From Cristatella mucedo (Eukaryota > Bryozoa > Phylactolaemata > Cristatellidae), in assembly GCA_009760855.2 (NCBI GenBank), contig WPIO01000069.1, forward strand, positions 674,501 to 738,500: 64,000 nt of DNA. Reading direction: 5' to 3'. Under the pieces are notes generated by a model that was not told the DNA's origin, did not search any database, and worked only from the letters and a program-made list of their open reading frames with translations. This document shows positions 20,983 to 30,974 of this stretch, piece by piece. The position numbers and the translations under genes are program-made. Numbering within the stretch: the first letter of the stretch is position 1; every line of letters starts with the position of its first letter.

Positions 20983-21537
20983 GTGAATTGCAATAAGCCG
21001 GATGTTTATACAGAGCTATTCTACTCCTCGTTTGAATACCATAGTGATTGAGAGAAAAGAGATTAAGTCTTTCTGTCAACTTTGAAACCATAATCTTAAG
21101 ACAGATCCCGACTGATGCCAGATAGCAGGTAACACATTTTTTTCTCCCACCCAGGCCATGGCACACTCGCGCATGGCAGACTCTTGTCAAACTATAGGCT
21201 GCTACCTCTGGAATAGTCTCCAAATCCAATGCATTCATGAAGGCAGCGCCCGCATTGCTATTTGGCACTGTTCCTGATTGGTCAGCTACCTCAGAAATCT
21301 TCCGATCTGCCGACAAGTAAACTGACTTGTAAATTTCCCATGTCGGCTACCAATCCCCCACCCCTTATCAGTCACAGCTGATAACGTAGCCTCTAGTTTA
21401 CTTGTGTCTCCTTACCGATCGTTTGCTAGAGTAGATCCAGCTTTTGAGGGGGAAGGTTCTTGCACTTGGAAACTGAGGTCAGGGTTCGAATAAGAGCACA
21501 CATATGGATTCACTGTTACAGCACTCTGCTTCGGTAG
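20983..21537. other. Intron sequence
   Basis: No recognised repeat is present. The minus-strand frame at 20969-21316 overlaps the plus exon and looks like a shadow. Confidence 0.45.
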
Positions 21538-21759
21538 TCACGAAGTGCCATCGTGCCACGGTAGCCACGAAGTGCCATCGTCTGTCGTGCAACCATCTGC
21601 TCGGCCGCTGTCTGTCGCTGCATTTCCGTGCTACGGCTGCTCACTGCCTCGCACTGCTTGATCGGCTACTGTGGGACTGCCGTAGGTCAGTCAGCAGCCG
21701 TAGGTCAGCAGTGGTGCCCGACTTGAGTGAGCTTGTGGCACCCTATACAGCTCTCTGGT
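21538..21759 (+). CDS. Exon 14 of the HEAT-like gene
   Basis: The acceptor CTTCGGTAG ends at 21537 and the donor is TGGT|GTGAGC at 21760. It is 222 nt, two bases in and one base out, matching both neighbours. The helical product includes HCLALLDRLLWDCRRSV and VVPDLSELVAPYTALWC. Two short tandem duplications lie inside (ACGAAGTGCCATCGT twice, CCGTAGGTCAG twice). Confidence 0.55.
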
Positions 21760-21841
21760 GTGAGCTTTCGCTGGACGCCGATGCAGAGTTGAGGTGCCTC
21801 ATCGAGATGCCTGAAGTGGAGCACGATTGCCTGATTTTCAG

Positions 21842-22020
21842 GTGGAGGCACGGCAGAGCACGAAGAGCCCACGGCCACGACGGCTGCAGGCAGTGCAGTC
21901 CGTGCCAAACACAGCAGCGCAAAGGGTCGCGCGGCTGACGATAGCGAGCTGTCAGGCTCGTTGCCACTCCGAGCAGACGACAGCATCTCAGACTGGGATA
22001 GCTGCGACGATCCTGACGAG
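21842..22020 (+). CDS. Exon 15 of the HEAT-like gene (acidic Ser/Asp linker)
   Basis: The acceptor GATTTTCAG ends at 21841 and the donor GAG|GTGCGG starts at 22021. It is 179 nt, two bases in and phase 0 out. Two other frames are also open here. I chose this one because it is the only one whose phase fits both sides and because it yields a typical disordered acidic segment (ADDSELSGSLPLRADDSISD, then WDSCDDPDE). The intron before it would be 82 nt. Confidence 0.55.
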
Positions 22021-22227
22021 GTGCGGTCATGCAACTGCTGGCTTCATGCGAGCTCACTTCGGGCCATCTCCTCCCTCTGCTTTGTGAGTTAGAGTCTTGT
22101 AGGAGGCCTTCCTTTGTGGCTCACTCCAAGCGGGAAGAGGAGCAAAAGACCTTGCTGAGACTCTAGTGCTACAGTGTAGATAAGGCTTTTGAATTAGCTG
22201 ATGCTTGATTTTTCTTTATGGGAGCAG

Positions 22228-22377
22228 ACAGCATCGTTTGCTCCACATGCCGTGCGACATTCGCGAGTGCACCGTCATGAAAAGAATGTGCGCATTCGTT
22301 TGTCCCATAGGATCCAGACAGCGGAGATCTGTTTTCAGACTGTATATCGAATGTCATTACTGGCCTCATTCAGCTGG
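22228..22377 (+). CDS. Exon 16 of the HEAT-like gene
   Basis: The acceptor TATGGGAGCAG ends at 22227 and the strong donor TGG|GTAAGTAT starts at 22378. It is 150 nt, phase 0 to phase 0. The product is basic then helical (HEKNVRIRLSHRIQTAEICF, QTVYRMSLLASFSW). The quality of this donor shows the gene goes on to the right; I could not place the next exon with confidence. Confidence 0.6.
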
Positions 22378-22672
22378 GTAAGTATAATTTCAGGCCTTCG
22401 CGTGCTGACCTTATCACGAAGTTCATCTCCAGTCTAAGAAAACTTCAGGACCTCGAGGCCTCATACCTTCGGCCAATCTTTCTGAGATGCCTAGACTTGT
22501 GCCAGCCAGCCATAACTAATGTAATAAGTATTTCCTCAGCACGAGATTGTGTGTTTCCATTCTCCATAGCAGCATTTGTCTTGTCGTCATTATGAAAGGA
22601 TCACTAGACATGCAGAATAATGATAATTTTAAATATTAACTACAATACTTTTTGTAAATACTTGCACTAGTA
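22378..22672. other. Intron sequence, no feature
   Basis: No recognised exon or repeat apart from an ATG/TAATG-rich end that belongs to the following LINE B tail. Confidence 0.5.
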
Positions 22673-23012
22673 ATGTAATGTAATGTAATGGAATGGAATG
22701 GAATGTGTCTCCGTCAGTAACTCCACAAAGTCATAAAGACCATGTGGGTGTTACGCAGGAGAGTTTTGTATAGCGCACTCACAGCCTAAGCGGCTTTCGG
22801 TACGCATTCGGTAGCCAACAGACTTCGTCTCACGCAACAAAGAGAAAGTAGGAAGCATAGCAGAGTTAGGAGAGCAGTTGAGGTAGTGAGTAGCATAGAA
22901 GTAGCAGTTCAGGACCGCTGAAAAAGATGTGCCATAGTCGGCAGTTGGAGAGTAGATGTCGTTGCGTAAGAATTGTGGAAGCGAGTTCCACAGTCTAGGA
23001 CCTGCAGAGCTA
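22673..23012 (-). mobile_element. LINE B, 5'-truncated 3' end
   Basis: A (TGTAATG)n-type tail at 22673-22703 is followed by the terminal hairpin and the RT C-terminus on the minus strand, cut at about 23012. It is one of the better-kept LINE B ends. Confidence 0.8.
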
Positions 23013-23099
23013 GTACTAAAGACCAGCTTAACTCTGATATTGAATCATTAAATCAAGCACGACATGATACTTACGATTTAGAGTTACTCATTCAAGAGA

Positions 23100-23215
23100 T
23101 TAACGACCTTCTCAGGGATATAGATGGTTAGAGTCTCTCAGCTACTTCCAGTGGATCTCTCGGCTGCATTTGATACCGTTGATCACCAAGTTCTTCTTGT
23201 GGGAGGGCATATTAT
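23100..23215 (+). mobile_element. LINE RT fragment
   Basis: A short plus-strand piece contains DLSAAFDTVDHQVLL, the first catalytic-Asp motif of CR1/L2-type RT. The flanks are not recognisable. Confidence 0.6.
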
Positions 23216-23321
23216 CATACCTGGGTTTTACTGGCACTCTTGGTAGTCCTGTTCAAGTCCAGTTATATTGGATAGCTAAGCACTCCAGATAGTAAGCATT
23301 GCTTCGGTTGTATAATGACCT

Positions 23322-23690
23322 TGTGTTATCGTTTGTAACTCCACAACGTCTAAAATTCCAAGTGGTGATACGCAGTAGAGTTTTCTGTAGCCCGTGCGGC
23401 TTTTGGCGTGCATGCGGTATCCAACAGAATTCATCTCACTCAGCAATGATTTTACTGATAAGCTTAGCTGAGTCGGCAGGGCAGTCGAGGAAGTGAGTAT
23501 CGTGGTAGCAGCAGGTCATGACGGCTGGAAAGGATGTGCCACACTCGGCAGCAGGAGAATAGATGTCGTTGCCTTAGAATTGTAGAGCTGAGCTTCACAG
23601 TTTAGGACCTTCAGAGCAAACGTTTCTGTTGCCAACTGTCTATAAGCAATTTTTTTACAAATGCAGACCTAGGTCGAGTGTCTCTGCTCT
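23322..23690 (-). mobile_element. LINE B 3' end, diverged
   Basis: The minus-strand C-terminal region of LINE B with several indels and no clear tail repeat. Confidence 0.65.
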
Positions 23691-23699
23691 TTTTTCTGT

Positions 23700-24268
23700 A
23701 TGTTTCGTCAGTTTTTGATACGATTGATTGTGTCTTTTTTGAGTGCCTCTCGTCTTGCCTGGGCATCACTGGCACAGCACAGCAATGATTCAGGTCTTAT
23801 TTCAGTGTGAAACTCCAGAGCAGTGGTTCTCAACCTGTGGATCGGGTGGGGGTCGAATGACCCTTTCACGGGGGCTGCCTAAGACCATCAGAAAACACCC
23901 ATTTCCACATTTTTTCAGAATAATTTTATGGCTGGGGTCGCCACAACATGAGGAACTGTAATAAAGGGTCGCGGCATTAGAAAGGTTGCATCGCATCAGT
24001 TGCCCGGTGTACGCATAGAAAGACGAACCTGCCGTGGCATCAATTGCACCAGGCAAACAGCAAACTTTTCAAATTTGCAACTTGCTTTCACTTCTTTGCA
24101 GATGCCACCAAGTTGTATCTATACTTTGACTCTCCCAGCCCTCCACCACGTCAAATTCTCTCAACTCCCTTGCTGCATGTATTGATGTAAAGTGCCTAGA
24201 AAGAGATTCAGTTCTCTGAGGGCGCTTTATCAAGTGCATTATTATTATTATTATTATTATTATTAGAA
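23700..24268 (+). mobile_element. LINE A copy with internal deletion, host of a hAT insertion
   Basis: The RT segment around FDTIDC and LPGHHWH-like text (out of frame) leads into the SPIN-like element at 23821. LINE A sequence resumes at about 24098 (region of the YADD block and the SPALHH... part), then jumps directly to the terminal hairpin (24186-24235) and an (ATT)n tail at 24238-24265. About 700 bases of C-terminus and UTR are missing between them. Confidence 0.65.
23821..24000 (+). mobile_element. SPIN-like non-autonomous hAT element
   Basis: It starts with the hAT/Charlie-type terminal repeat CAGTGGTTCTCAACCTGTGG. It goes on with motifs I know from the SPIN (SPace INvader) family: CGAATGACCCTTTCACGGGG, GCCTAAGACCATCAGAAAAC, ATAATTTTATGGCTGGGGTC, CCACAACATGAGGAACTGTA and AAAGGGTCGCGGCATTAG. 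The 3' terminal repeat is decayed after AAAGGTTG, where GAGAACCACTG would be expected. No transposase frame is present, as usual for the short family members. It sits inside a LINE A fragment; no 8-bp target duplication could be confirmed. Confidence 0.8.
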
Positions 24269-24269
24269 C

Positions 24270-25195
24270 TGCTGCACCAGAGCATTGACGTCAATCGACA
24301 AGTCATCCAATGAGCCTCTAAAATAGGGGGACATACTGGGGCTTACTCGACTTGTTTTCACAATATGTATCCTCCCTCTTGCCAATGAAATCACCGAAAT
24401 AAATCTAGGCCAGCATTTCTAAGCAGATGATGCACAGCTGTACCTGGGATTTAATTCCGTCCTACCTTCCAGCATATCACACTCTCTCAGCTCCCTTGCA
24501 GCATGTATTTCTGATATATACACTCAGATCGCAACAAACTTAATCAAATTGATTGACTACAGATACCAAAAATTACTAGTTCTCGGTAAATGATACTCAA
24601 TAATTGGAAAACCTGTCCCTCAAAATGGGCAATGGACACAGCCATCATATCTTCCAGAGAGCTTCTGCACGAAATCAGAGTGTCCTGATCCAAATTGACC
24701 TTTTACTAGACGATCACATCAGTTCCATAGTCAAGTCTTCCTACTTTCAGCTATATAACATTGTAAAGGTCGAGCCTAGTTAGACAGGGATACCACATCA
24801 AAGTTTATTCGTGCATTTGTGACATGCCTTCTCAACTTCTAACTCACTTCTTGCAGGTCTTTAGGTTCATTCAATAAGGCGCCTCACTGTTGGTGGAAAA
24901 CTGTACGTATGGGCTTTTCTGTAGAATTTTCCCAAAGCCTGGAACTCATCCTGACTGATGTCATGACCCGTGGCTGATGATATTAAACCAAAGCTAAAAT
25001 CGCACCTGTACCTCGAAATATTTGCTGGATCCTTGTGAATTGGCCTTTGTGTGCTTCCGAGTTCTGATGAGGTGCATGTTATAAGTAATAAGTTATAATT
25101 AATGCTTGCTTCTCTTGAAGCATATGTAAAGTGCCTACTAAGAAAGTGGTTTTGTTAAGTGTGCTTTACAATTTTTGTACTGTTATTATTGTTAA
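24270..25195 (+). mobile_element. LINE A, degraded
   Basis: Scattered colinear matches cover the VNGQ region, the QGSVLGP region (frameshifted), the ADDAQLYL-like block near 24425 and later UTR. It ends in a weak hairpin (24125-like motif at about 25125-25165) and an interrupted ATT tail. Confidence 0.55.
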
Positions 25196-25261
25196 TATTC
25201 CCTAAGTGGGACTTCTCATAGCCTAGATGTCAGTTAACAGCCGATGGTCACCCGGCAGGCC

Positions 25262-25665
25262 TTTAAAAAAATAACTCGTACAAACCTCAAATCCTTTGGA
25301 GACCGTGCATGTTAGTTCGTATGCTCCCAAAGCCTGGAACTCATTCCCGACTTTCATCAGAACATCCCCTGACTTGACCACATTTAAAAAGAACTGAGAA
25401 ACACATCTATGTAGGACAGTATTTATTGGGCCCCTGTGATTCGTCCTTTATGTGATTGTGCATGCTGACACTGTGCATGCTGCCACTAACCACACTTACA
25501 TGCTGACCCTGTGCATGTCACCCCTAACCATGTTAGTCATGTTGTTTATCAAGCATGATATTACTCACCATTCATTTGCGTTTCCATTTGCAGCAAATGT
25601 AAACTGCCTAGAAAGAGGTTGAGTTCTCTGAGGGTGCTTTATCAAGTGTATTTTTATTTTTATTA
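25262..25665 (+). mobile_element. LINE A 3' end
   Basis: The last part of the RT C-terminus ([10 protein letters not shown] region, frame broken), 3' UTR with two 36-nt units, terminal hairpin at 25600-25645 and a tail changed to (TTTTTA)n. Confidence 0.78.
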
Positions 25666-25884
25666 AAAACGTGGCCTACCCCGGGGATTTTTTATATGCA
25701 CTTCTTTATAAAAACATACCTTCTTTTTTGCTAATGCAATCACAAGCTCAATCTAGACTATCACTGTAAGCCAACATGGTAGCTGCTAAGGCTCTTCTGC
25801 TGTCATATTAATTACACTGTAGCTGACCTTATTGTTTGCTGTAGTCTTGTTGAAATCGTGCATACTATCACGAATCAGCCGATG

Positions 25885-25965
25885 GACTTCCTTTTTCAGA
25901 ATACGTAAAGTGCCTAGAACGAGATTTAGTTCTCTTTGAGTAATATGAAAATTGTTCTTATTTAA
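25885..25965 (+). mobile_element. LINE A tail fragment
   Basis: A terminal hairpin (AAAGTGCCTAGAACGAGATT plus GTTCTCTTTGAG) with no UTR and no clean tail. Confidence 0.5.
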
Positions 25966-26887
25966 TATCAACCTGTACGATATTAAACGTGGGACCTTCC
26001 CCCTGTAAACATACGTCGCTGACGTCTTGCTTACACTTCGCCTTTTGTGATACCTTTAGTACTACTACGACGGTACAGCGGTGATATGTGACATCACAGA
26101 ACCAAGTGAGATAATTAACTACTTTGCATGTGTAGCTATTAATACAACGTGCAATATTATTGTTCAAAGTGAGCAATTAAATTGGCATTGAATTTATGGA
26201 ATAGGGATGAGCATACTTTCGATTGGTTCCTTATATAATTATGAGTGTAAACGTTGCTGTGATTATCGCTTGTGGGGACCGATTTTAATGAAGAACCTGA
26301 CCGGGACAGCCAGTCTTAGCGACTATCTGCCGGTCGGTGAGTCAGTCATTCATTGCTGCTGAGTCTTTGAGAAGCCATGTACTTATGGGCATGGTTTTTA
26401 ATTTTCAGCGTGAGTTTCTCCGGCGATATTTTGAATGCAGACTGTTTATCGAAACGAATTTTGCTAGTAGTCTGTGCCTCAGCCATTGAAGTGAACTCGA
26501 GAAATGACAATGTCGGACCGTTGATTACTATTAATAGCCATTCCTCTCGGGTTTTTTTAATGGATTTCTCCACGATTTCGTTGCACGCAAGTTGCAAGAT
26601 TTTGATCAGTATGTTGTTTAATTATACATGTAAACCCAGTGGAGACTACCTCTCAATGGAACGGACAGAATGAAGAGCTAAACCGGGACAGTCATGTCAT
26701 TCTTAAGTTTAGGTCGCTAAGCATTTGCGCAGCTGTAGGCTTATATGCATGATCTCTATTTTTCCATTTGATTATCATGTGCCGACGATTCTACGTGGTT
26801 GCTCCAAGTATCACTACCTGCTATTCTCGCTTGAGATGTACCAGCTTTTCCTGCTTTAGTGCCATTACTGTCAGCCTTTTCTCACTG
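25966..26887. other. No supported gene
   Basis: Open frames at 26346-26597 minus and 26377-26673 plus overlap in antisense and lack support. A weak direct repeat, AATGAAGA...ACCGGGACAG, lies at 26287-26312 and 26670-26692, flanking about 360 bases; its meaning is unknown. Confidence 0.4.
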
Positions 26888-27046
26888 TTGGCTTGGTCCG
26901 GTGGTTAAGGTGCCCACTTTAAACGAAGACCAAGGTCAAAGTGAGTGCATTTGATGACCGAGATCGTGGGCTTGAGCCCCGTGGCATATGTGAAGCGCCT
27001 GACTAGAGATTTAGTTCTCTCGGGGCGCTATATAAGTGAACCAATT
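26888..27046 (+). mobile_element. SINE A (tRNA head plus LINE A-type tail)
   Basis: The head GGCTTGGTCCGGTGGTTAAG (box A) and GATCGTGGGCTTGAGCCCCG (box B) resembles a tRNA gene. After a short linker follows GAAGCGCCTGACTAGAGATT, then AGTTCTCTCGGGGCGC, the same stem-loop that ends LINE A. This is the cleanest copy for comparing the shared 3' hairpin. Confidence 0.75.
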
Positions 27047-27117
27047 TTATCATTGAAGTTTTATATGAACACCGAATATTTGAACTCTGTCTGTACACTT
27101 CAAAGACTCTATTGCAG

Positions 27118-27209
27118 TGGTGGCAGTGGCAGCATCAGCAGCAGTGCTCACATAGCCTGCAGCCAGCCAAGCAGCGAAGAAGACCAATGATAGCTTTGCG
27201 TGCAGCAGA
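27118..27209 (+). CDS. Possible exon, unidentified
   Basis: A good acceptor CTCTATTGCAG ends at 27117 and GAGCAG|GTTCCC follows at 27210. Phase 0 on both sides would continue from the exon ending at 22377. The product is Gln/Trp/Arg-rich (HQQQCSHSLQPAKQRRRPMI). A second frame is also open (GGSGSISSSAHIACSQPSSE, stop at 27190), so the frame is not certain. Confidence 0.3.
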
Positions 27210-27348
27210 GCAGGTTCCCTTCGCGGCAGCAGAATGCTGCTCGTGCTGACTGATCCGTGCCCCTCTTACTTTTCCCCCTACCCCGCCCCACCCGCCTCTT
27301 GCCTCTCGCACGGTGCCTGCCGATTTCTTCGCCCAATGCACTTGAGCC

Positions 27349-27957
27349 CTGCGAGCCGGCGAGCCGGTGAGCAAAGGAGCGTTGGCGAACCAGCGACCCG
27401 CCGCCTCGGCCGCTGTAGATCGACGAGCCGAAGTGGAGCAGGAGCTGGCTCGGCTGCCGGGCAGGGAGCTGGCGCTGGTCAAGGCAGCGCTCGGTGCATC
27501 GTCCTTTTTCTCCTCCGAGCTGTCGTCGTCGGCCTTGCAGGTCTGATCGCCTGAGCTGCAGTCAGCGGCTCCGGTGGGTGCGCAGGACGTCGCCGATCGG
27601 CTGACTAGAGGCTCTGAGCTGGATTCGCCGGAGCTCGCCCGCGCCGTCCCCCTGTCGCGAACGTTTGGGGATCGCGGGTTTGCGACCTTGACATTGACCC
27701 GTGCACAGTTCGTCGTGGCATCGTCTCTTGGCTAGAGCTCTGGGCCATTTGAAGAGAGCGCTCAGATCCGGGTGCAGCCAAAGTTGCCTCTGGAGCCGCT
27801 TACTGCCGACCTGGGGTTACGCCCCGACGACCCGGAAGCCGGAGAAGAAAGAAAGACGCCACAGCAGCAGCTGGCCGTGCCGACAAGGGCCTCTGTCTAT
27901 GGACTCTCTCCTCTTCGATATGCAGCTCGTTCTTGCCGGCAGCTCTATGCCTAGCCG
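27349..27957 (+). CDS. GC-rich coding-like block with in-frame stops
   Basis: One reading frame gives three protein-like pieces: about 27349-27540 (VDRRAEVEQELARLPGRELA and following), 27559-27735 (VADRLTRGSELDSPELARAV) and 27739-27957 (EPLTADLGLRPDDPEAGEER). They are separated by stops at about 27544, 27553 and 27733. Each stop lies in a short segment that starts GT and ends AG (21 and 24 nt), too short for normal introns. The block is either a decayed coding sequence, several exons whose true borders I cannot see, or chance GC-rich open frame. The family is not recognised. Confidence 0.3.
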
Positions 27958-29017
27958 TTCTCGTTAGCCTAGCGGTGTTGCCGATCTGGCCGACCTGCTG
28001 GCCCTGAGTGCTTCCCCTGAGCGCTCTTATGCTCAGCTTTGCTAGGCATTCGTTTTATAGTCTTCTTGGCACTGGTTACGCAAACATCCGCTCTGGCCTG
28101 CTTGTGGCTCATGACAAGACGGCAGCGGCCACCAGCGGCTGCAGACGTGCAAGCTCTTTTTATCTTTATCCTCGTGCATTACGTGCACTTATGCTGCCAT
28201 CTAGTTACTGGCTACAGCCAGCAGACAGAGAAGATCTGGCATCGCATCATTTTTCTTTCAGTGCTGACTGTCTGCTTGACAGCTTAGCTGCCATATCGTG
28301 TTTGGACCGTGAGCTTATTTTATCCCGACTGCTTATAGTAGTTGCTGGATTTTGTCTGGTATAGGCATGTGCTGCAGGAGCTGACTGCTCTGAGCCATCC
28401 ATGTTTGAATTCACTGACTGACTAACTGACTGACTGACTGAATGACGAGCTCTTGCACTCAAATGTCCTGCACTAAGCGGGCTCTGTCGTGCTCAGTGCT
28501 CCAGTGTGCCAGCCGCCTCCCGAAGCTCACAGGGCGCTGCCATTCGGGCTAACTCGCGGCGAAAGTGGAGATTAACGTGCCGTTGCTTGTCTGCTGCTGC
28601 TGCCATTGTTTATCGATGCTTCTGCTACTGCTGTTGCATAAGGACTTCCATTGAGTGCACTCTCGTGTTTGCATCCGGCTGGCATGCTGTTGAGAACTAT
28701 GTAGCATCGCATGTGGTGTTACACTTGCCTCTGTTTCTGGCTAGGCCGGGCACGCGAGCCGGCTTTGTGCCTGCAGAATAATAATGAACGGAGTGCTTTG
28801 ATCAGCTTGGTCTCTGAAATTGTTGCATGAACTTGTTCCGGCAACCGTGCAACAAGTGAGCTCTGCTCAGTGGCTGGAGCACAGAGTTGCCCGAAAGTTG
28901 TCAAAGAGCTAGCCTGCTGCCTTCACAAAGACTTCCTTAATTGCAGATTTTTCTGATCTTACTTTGGTTCTGTATTCCAGAAATCGTACGTTACGTGTAC
29001 TGGATTATTTAGGTCTA
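27958..29017. other. No supported gene
   Basis: Two overlapping plus frames (28008-28364 and 28039-28287) are open, but neither has clear exon borders. A short (ACTG)n run is at about 28410-28442. Confidence 0.4.
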
Positions 29018-29160
29018 GGTCCAGTGGTAAGGCGCTCACACTTCATAACCTAAGTCGTAGGTTCGAGTTTGGCAGGGAACCATCTGTTTTTGGCCACTGC
29101 AAGTGGTGGTGGTAACCATCAAGGCTCTTCAGCAGCTATATAAATAAGGCAGTTAAATAA
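29018..29160 (+). mobile_element. SINE B, diverged
   Basis: A tRNA-like head (CCAGTGGTAAGGCGCTCACA and GTAGGTTCGAGTTTGGC), the body motif GCCACTGCAAGTGG, AAGGCTCTTCAGCAGC and the end AAGGCAGTTAAAT follow the same order as the other SINE B copies. Confidence 0.65.
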
Positions 29161-30974
29161 AATTACCTTTTATTTACTTTCACTTATTTACTTATTATTA
29201 TGCAGCATTTAGTTTTCATTTATTTACTTAAAATTCATATTGATGACCCAATTATTTGGTGAATCTTGCAGATAAGCTCTTGTGACTCAGGTGCTTGGCC
29301 TTGTTAGCAACAAAGGCCTCACACCCGATCAAATACTTTCCATCAATTTTATCCTATTCCTTTCTGTGTATACCAAAATATGCATACTTGACCACATACA
29401 GATCTCACTCAGCCTGCAGCTTGTAGTAAAATTATCTAAATCAAAAAACCTCAAGACCCTTGACAGTGATGCTATGTGCCCGAAAATAGCTATCCTACTT
29501 ACCACTGCTAAGTGGTCGTGAGTGAGTTCGTTGGCGTAAACTGGACCCAGATATTCGAAGCACAGTGTGAGATGAACTTCATTCGCAAGCGTACGATATG
29601 TCTGTGTGTCTGGTTCAGTTTTGTCCATGCACACCCCTCAAACACTCAAAGACAAGCGCCGATTTCGTCCTATACACAGGGAGCTATTACAAAGGAAATA
29701 CCCTGGTGGTACTAAGTCACTTCCACCTAAGAAAAGCATAACCTGTGCAGACCAAGGACTCGAATACCGAAGTTCACGACTAGCAGAGTCTGCTGATTCA
29801 GATTCACAATGGCTCCGCCGACACCCTTAGTGCCTCGAACGCTGGTCTAACGAGGGCCCGATCTCCCTACCCGAACCAACATTCCTCTTTTCCACATCCG
29901 ATCTAGGAAAAACTTTAGCTGTACTGATAATAATGTAATTTCCGACTGCACTGCATCCTTTCATGTACCTTCTCTTCCGGCCAACCCTACGCCTTTGCCG
30001 CCTGCTCGGCTGCCGGCCTTTTCCTAGCACTCTGCAAGTCCGACCGTCGAAGCATCTCGGTCTATATGGTGCCAAGCTTGCTACAAGTGAGTTGAGTACG
30101 TTACAAGCGCTGCAAGCAGCGTAAGCCTTCCCATACCACCTTGGAAAGTCTTGGAGGGATAGAAGTAAATACGTATGCCGTGTGGTGAATTCATCAAAAA
30201 ATTATTTCATTTAACATTGTTCTTAAAAAATCAATTCATCCAAAATTATTTCATCACAATATTTTTTTAACGCAAAATTGCTCCATTTTTGGCATTTTTC
30301 TACTGATCTTTCTCTATGAAGTTTAATGAAGCGGCACAAATGCGACGGTACATATACACCTTAGCTCGGGCTTCAACGGGCATATATTCAGCTGACGCTC
30401 CCGGCGCAACAGCACTCAGCTATTCTTCCCGAACTCTCCTTTCCTAGCCGCCACGCCCAGGCATTCCTGCCAAGTGCTGGCTACGCAACGGCTTCGCAAA
30501 CTGGGCGAACCCGACCCATCAAGGGCAGGCAATGCCAAGTGAACGGCAGTTGCCAGTTGGCTCGCCGAGACCTCCCTGCCAAGGGCAACGTAATGAGCGT
30601 CCCCTTCTGCAGCGGCTAAGCGCCACCACAGTACTAGACTACACATTGTATATTTCTTTTCAGGGAACTTTCAGAAATCAACAAATGGATTATGAGATGC
30701 TTCGTTCGATTTTTGGTCACTGGTTGTAATAAAAGATGTATCTTGAAATATTTTACGCAGAACAATGATTGATTAACTTGTCCCTCCCCGCGCGGCAGGG
30801 TCGAAATGGCACTGCTGGAAGCACCCCTCTCATTGTCCGGAAGCAAGCCAGCATAGTCAACAAATCCACTTAATGACTGACAAAGCATTCTACACACGCC
30901 GAAATAGCTTAAGTTATAGAGTATTGCAACTGCAAATACCTTGTGTTATTAAACGGAACTTTATGTAACGTTTG
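29161..30974. other. No supported gene
   Basis: Frames of 60-100 codons (for example 29329-29634 minus, 30634-30897 minus) lack splice signals and family motifs. 30190-30300 is AT-rich with repeated AATT(A/C)ATTTCATC-like words. Confidence 0.45.

Noticed and set aside
26287-26692. Short direct repeats as LTRs or target duplications
   Set aside because: The match is only about 20 bases with mismatches, and nothing recognisable lies between.
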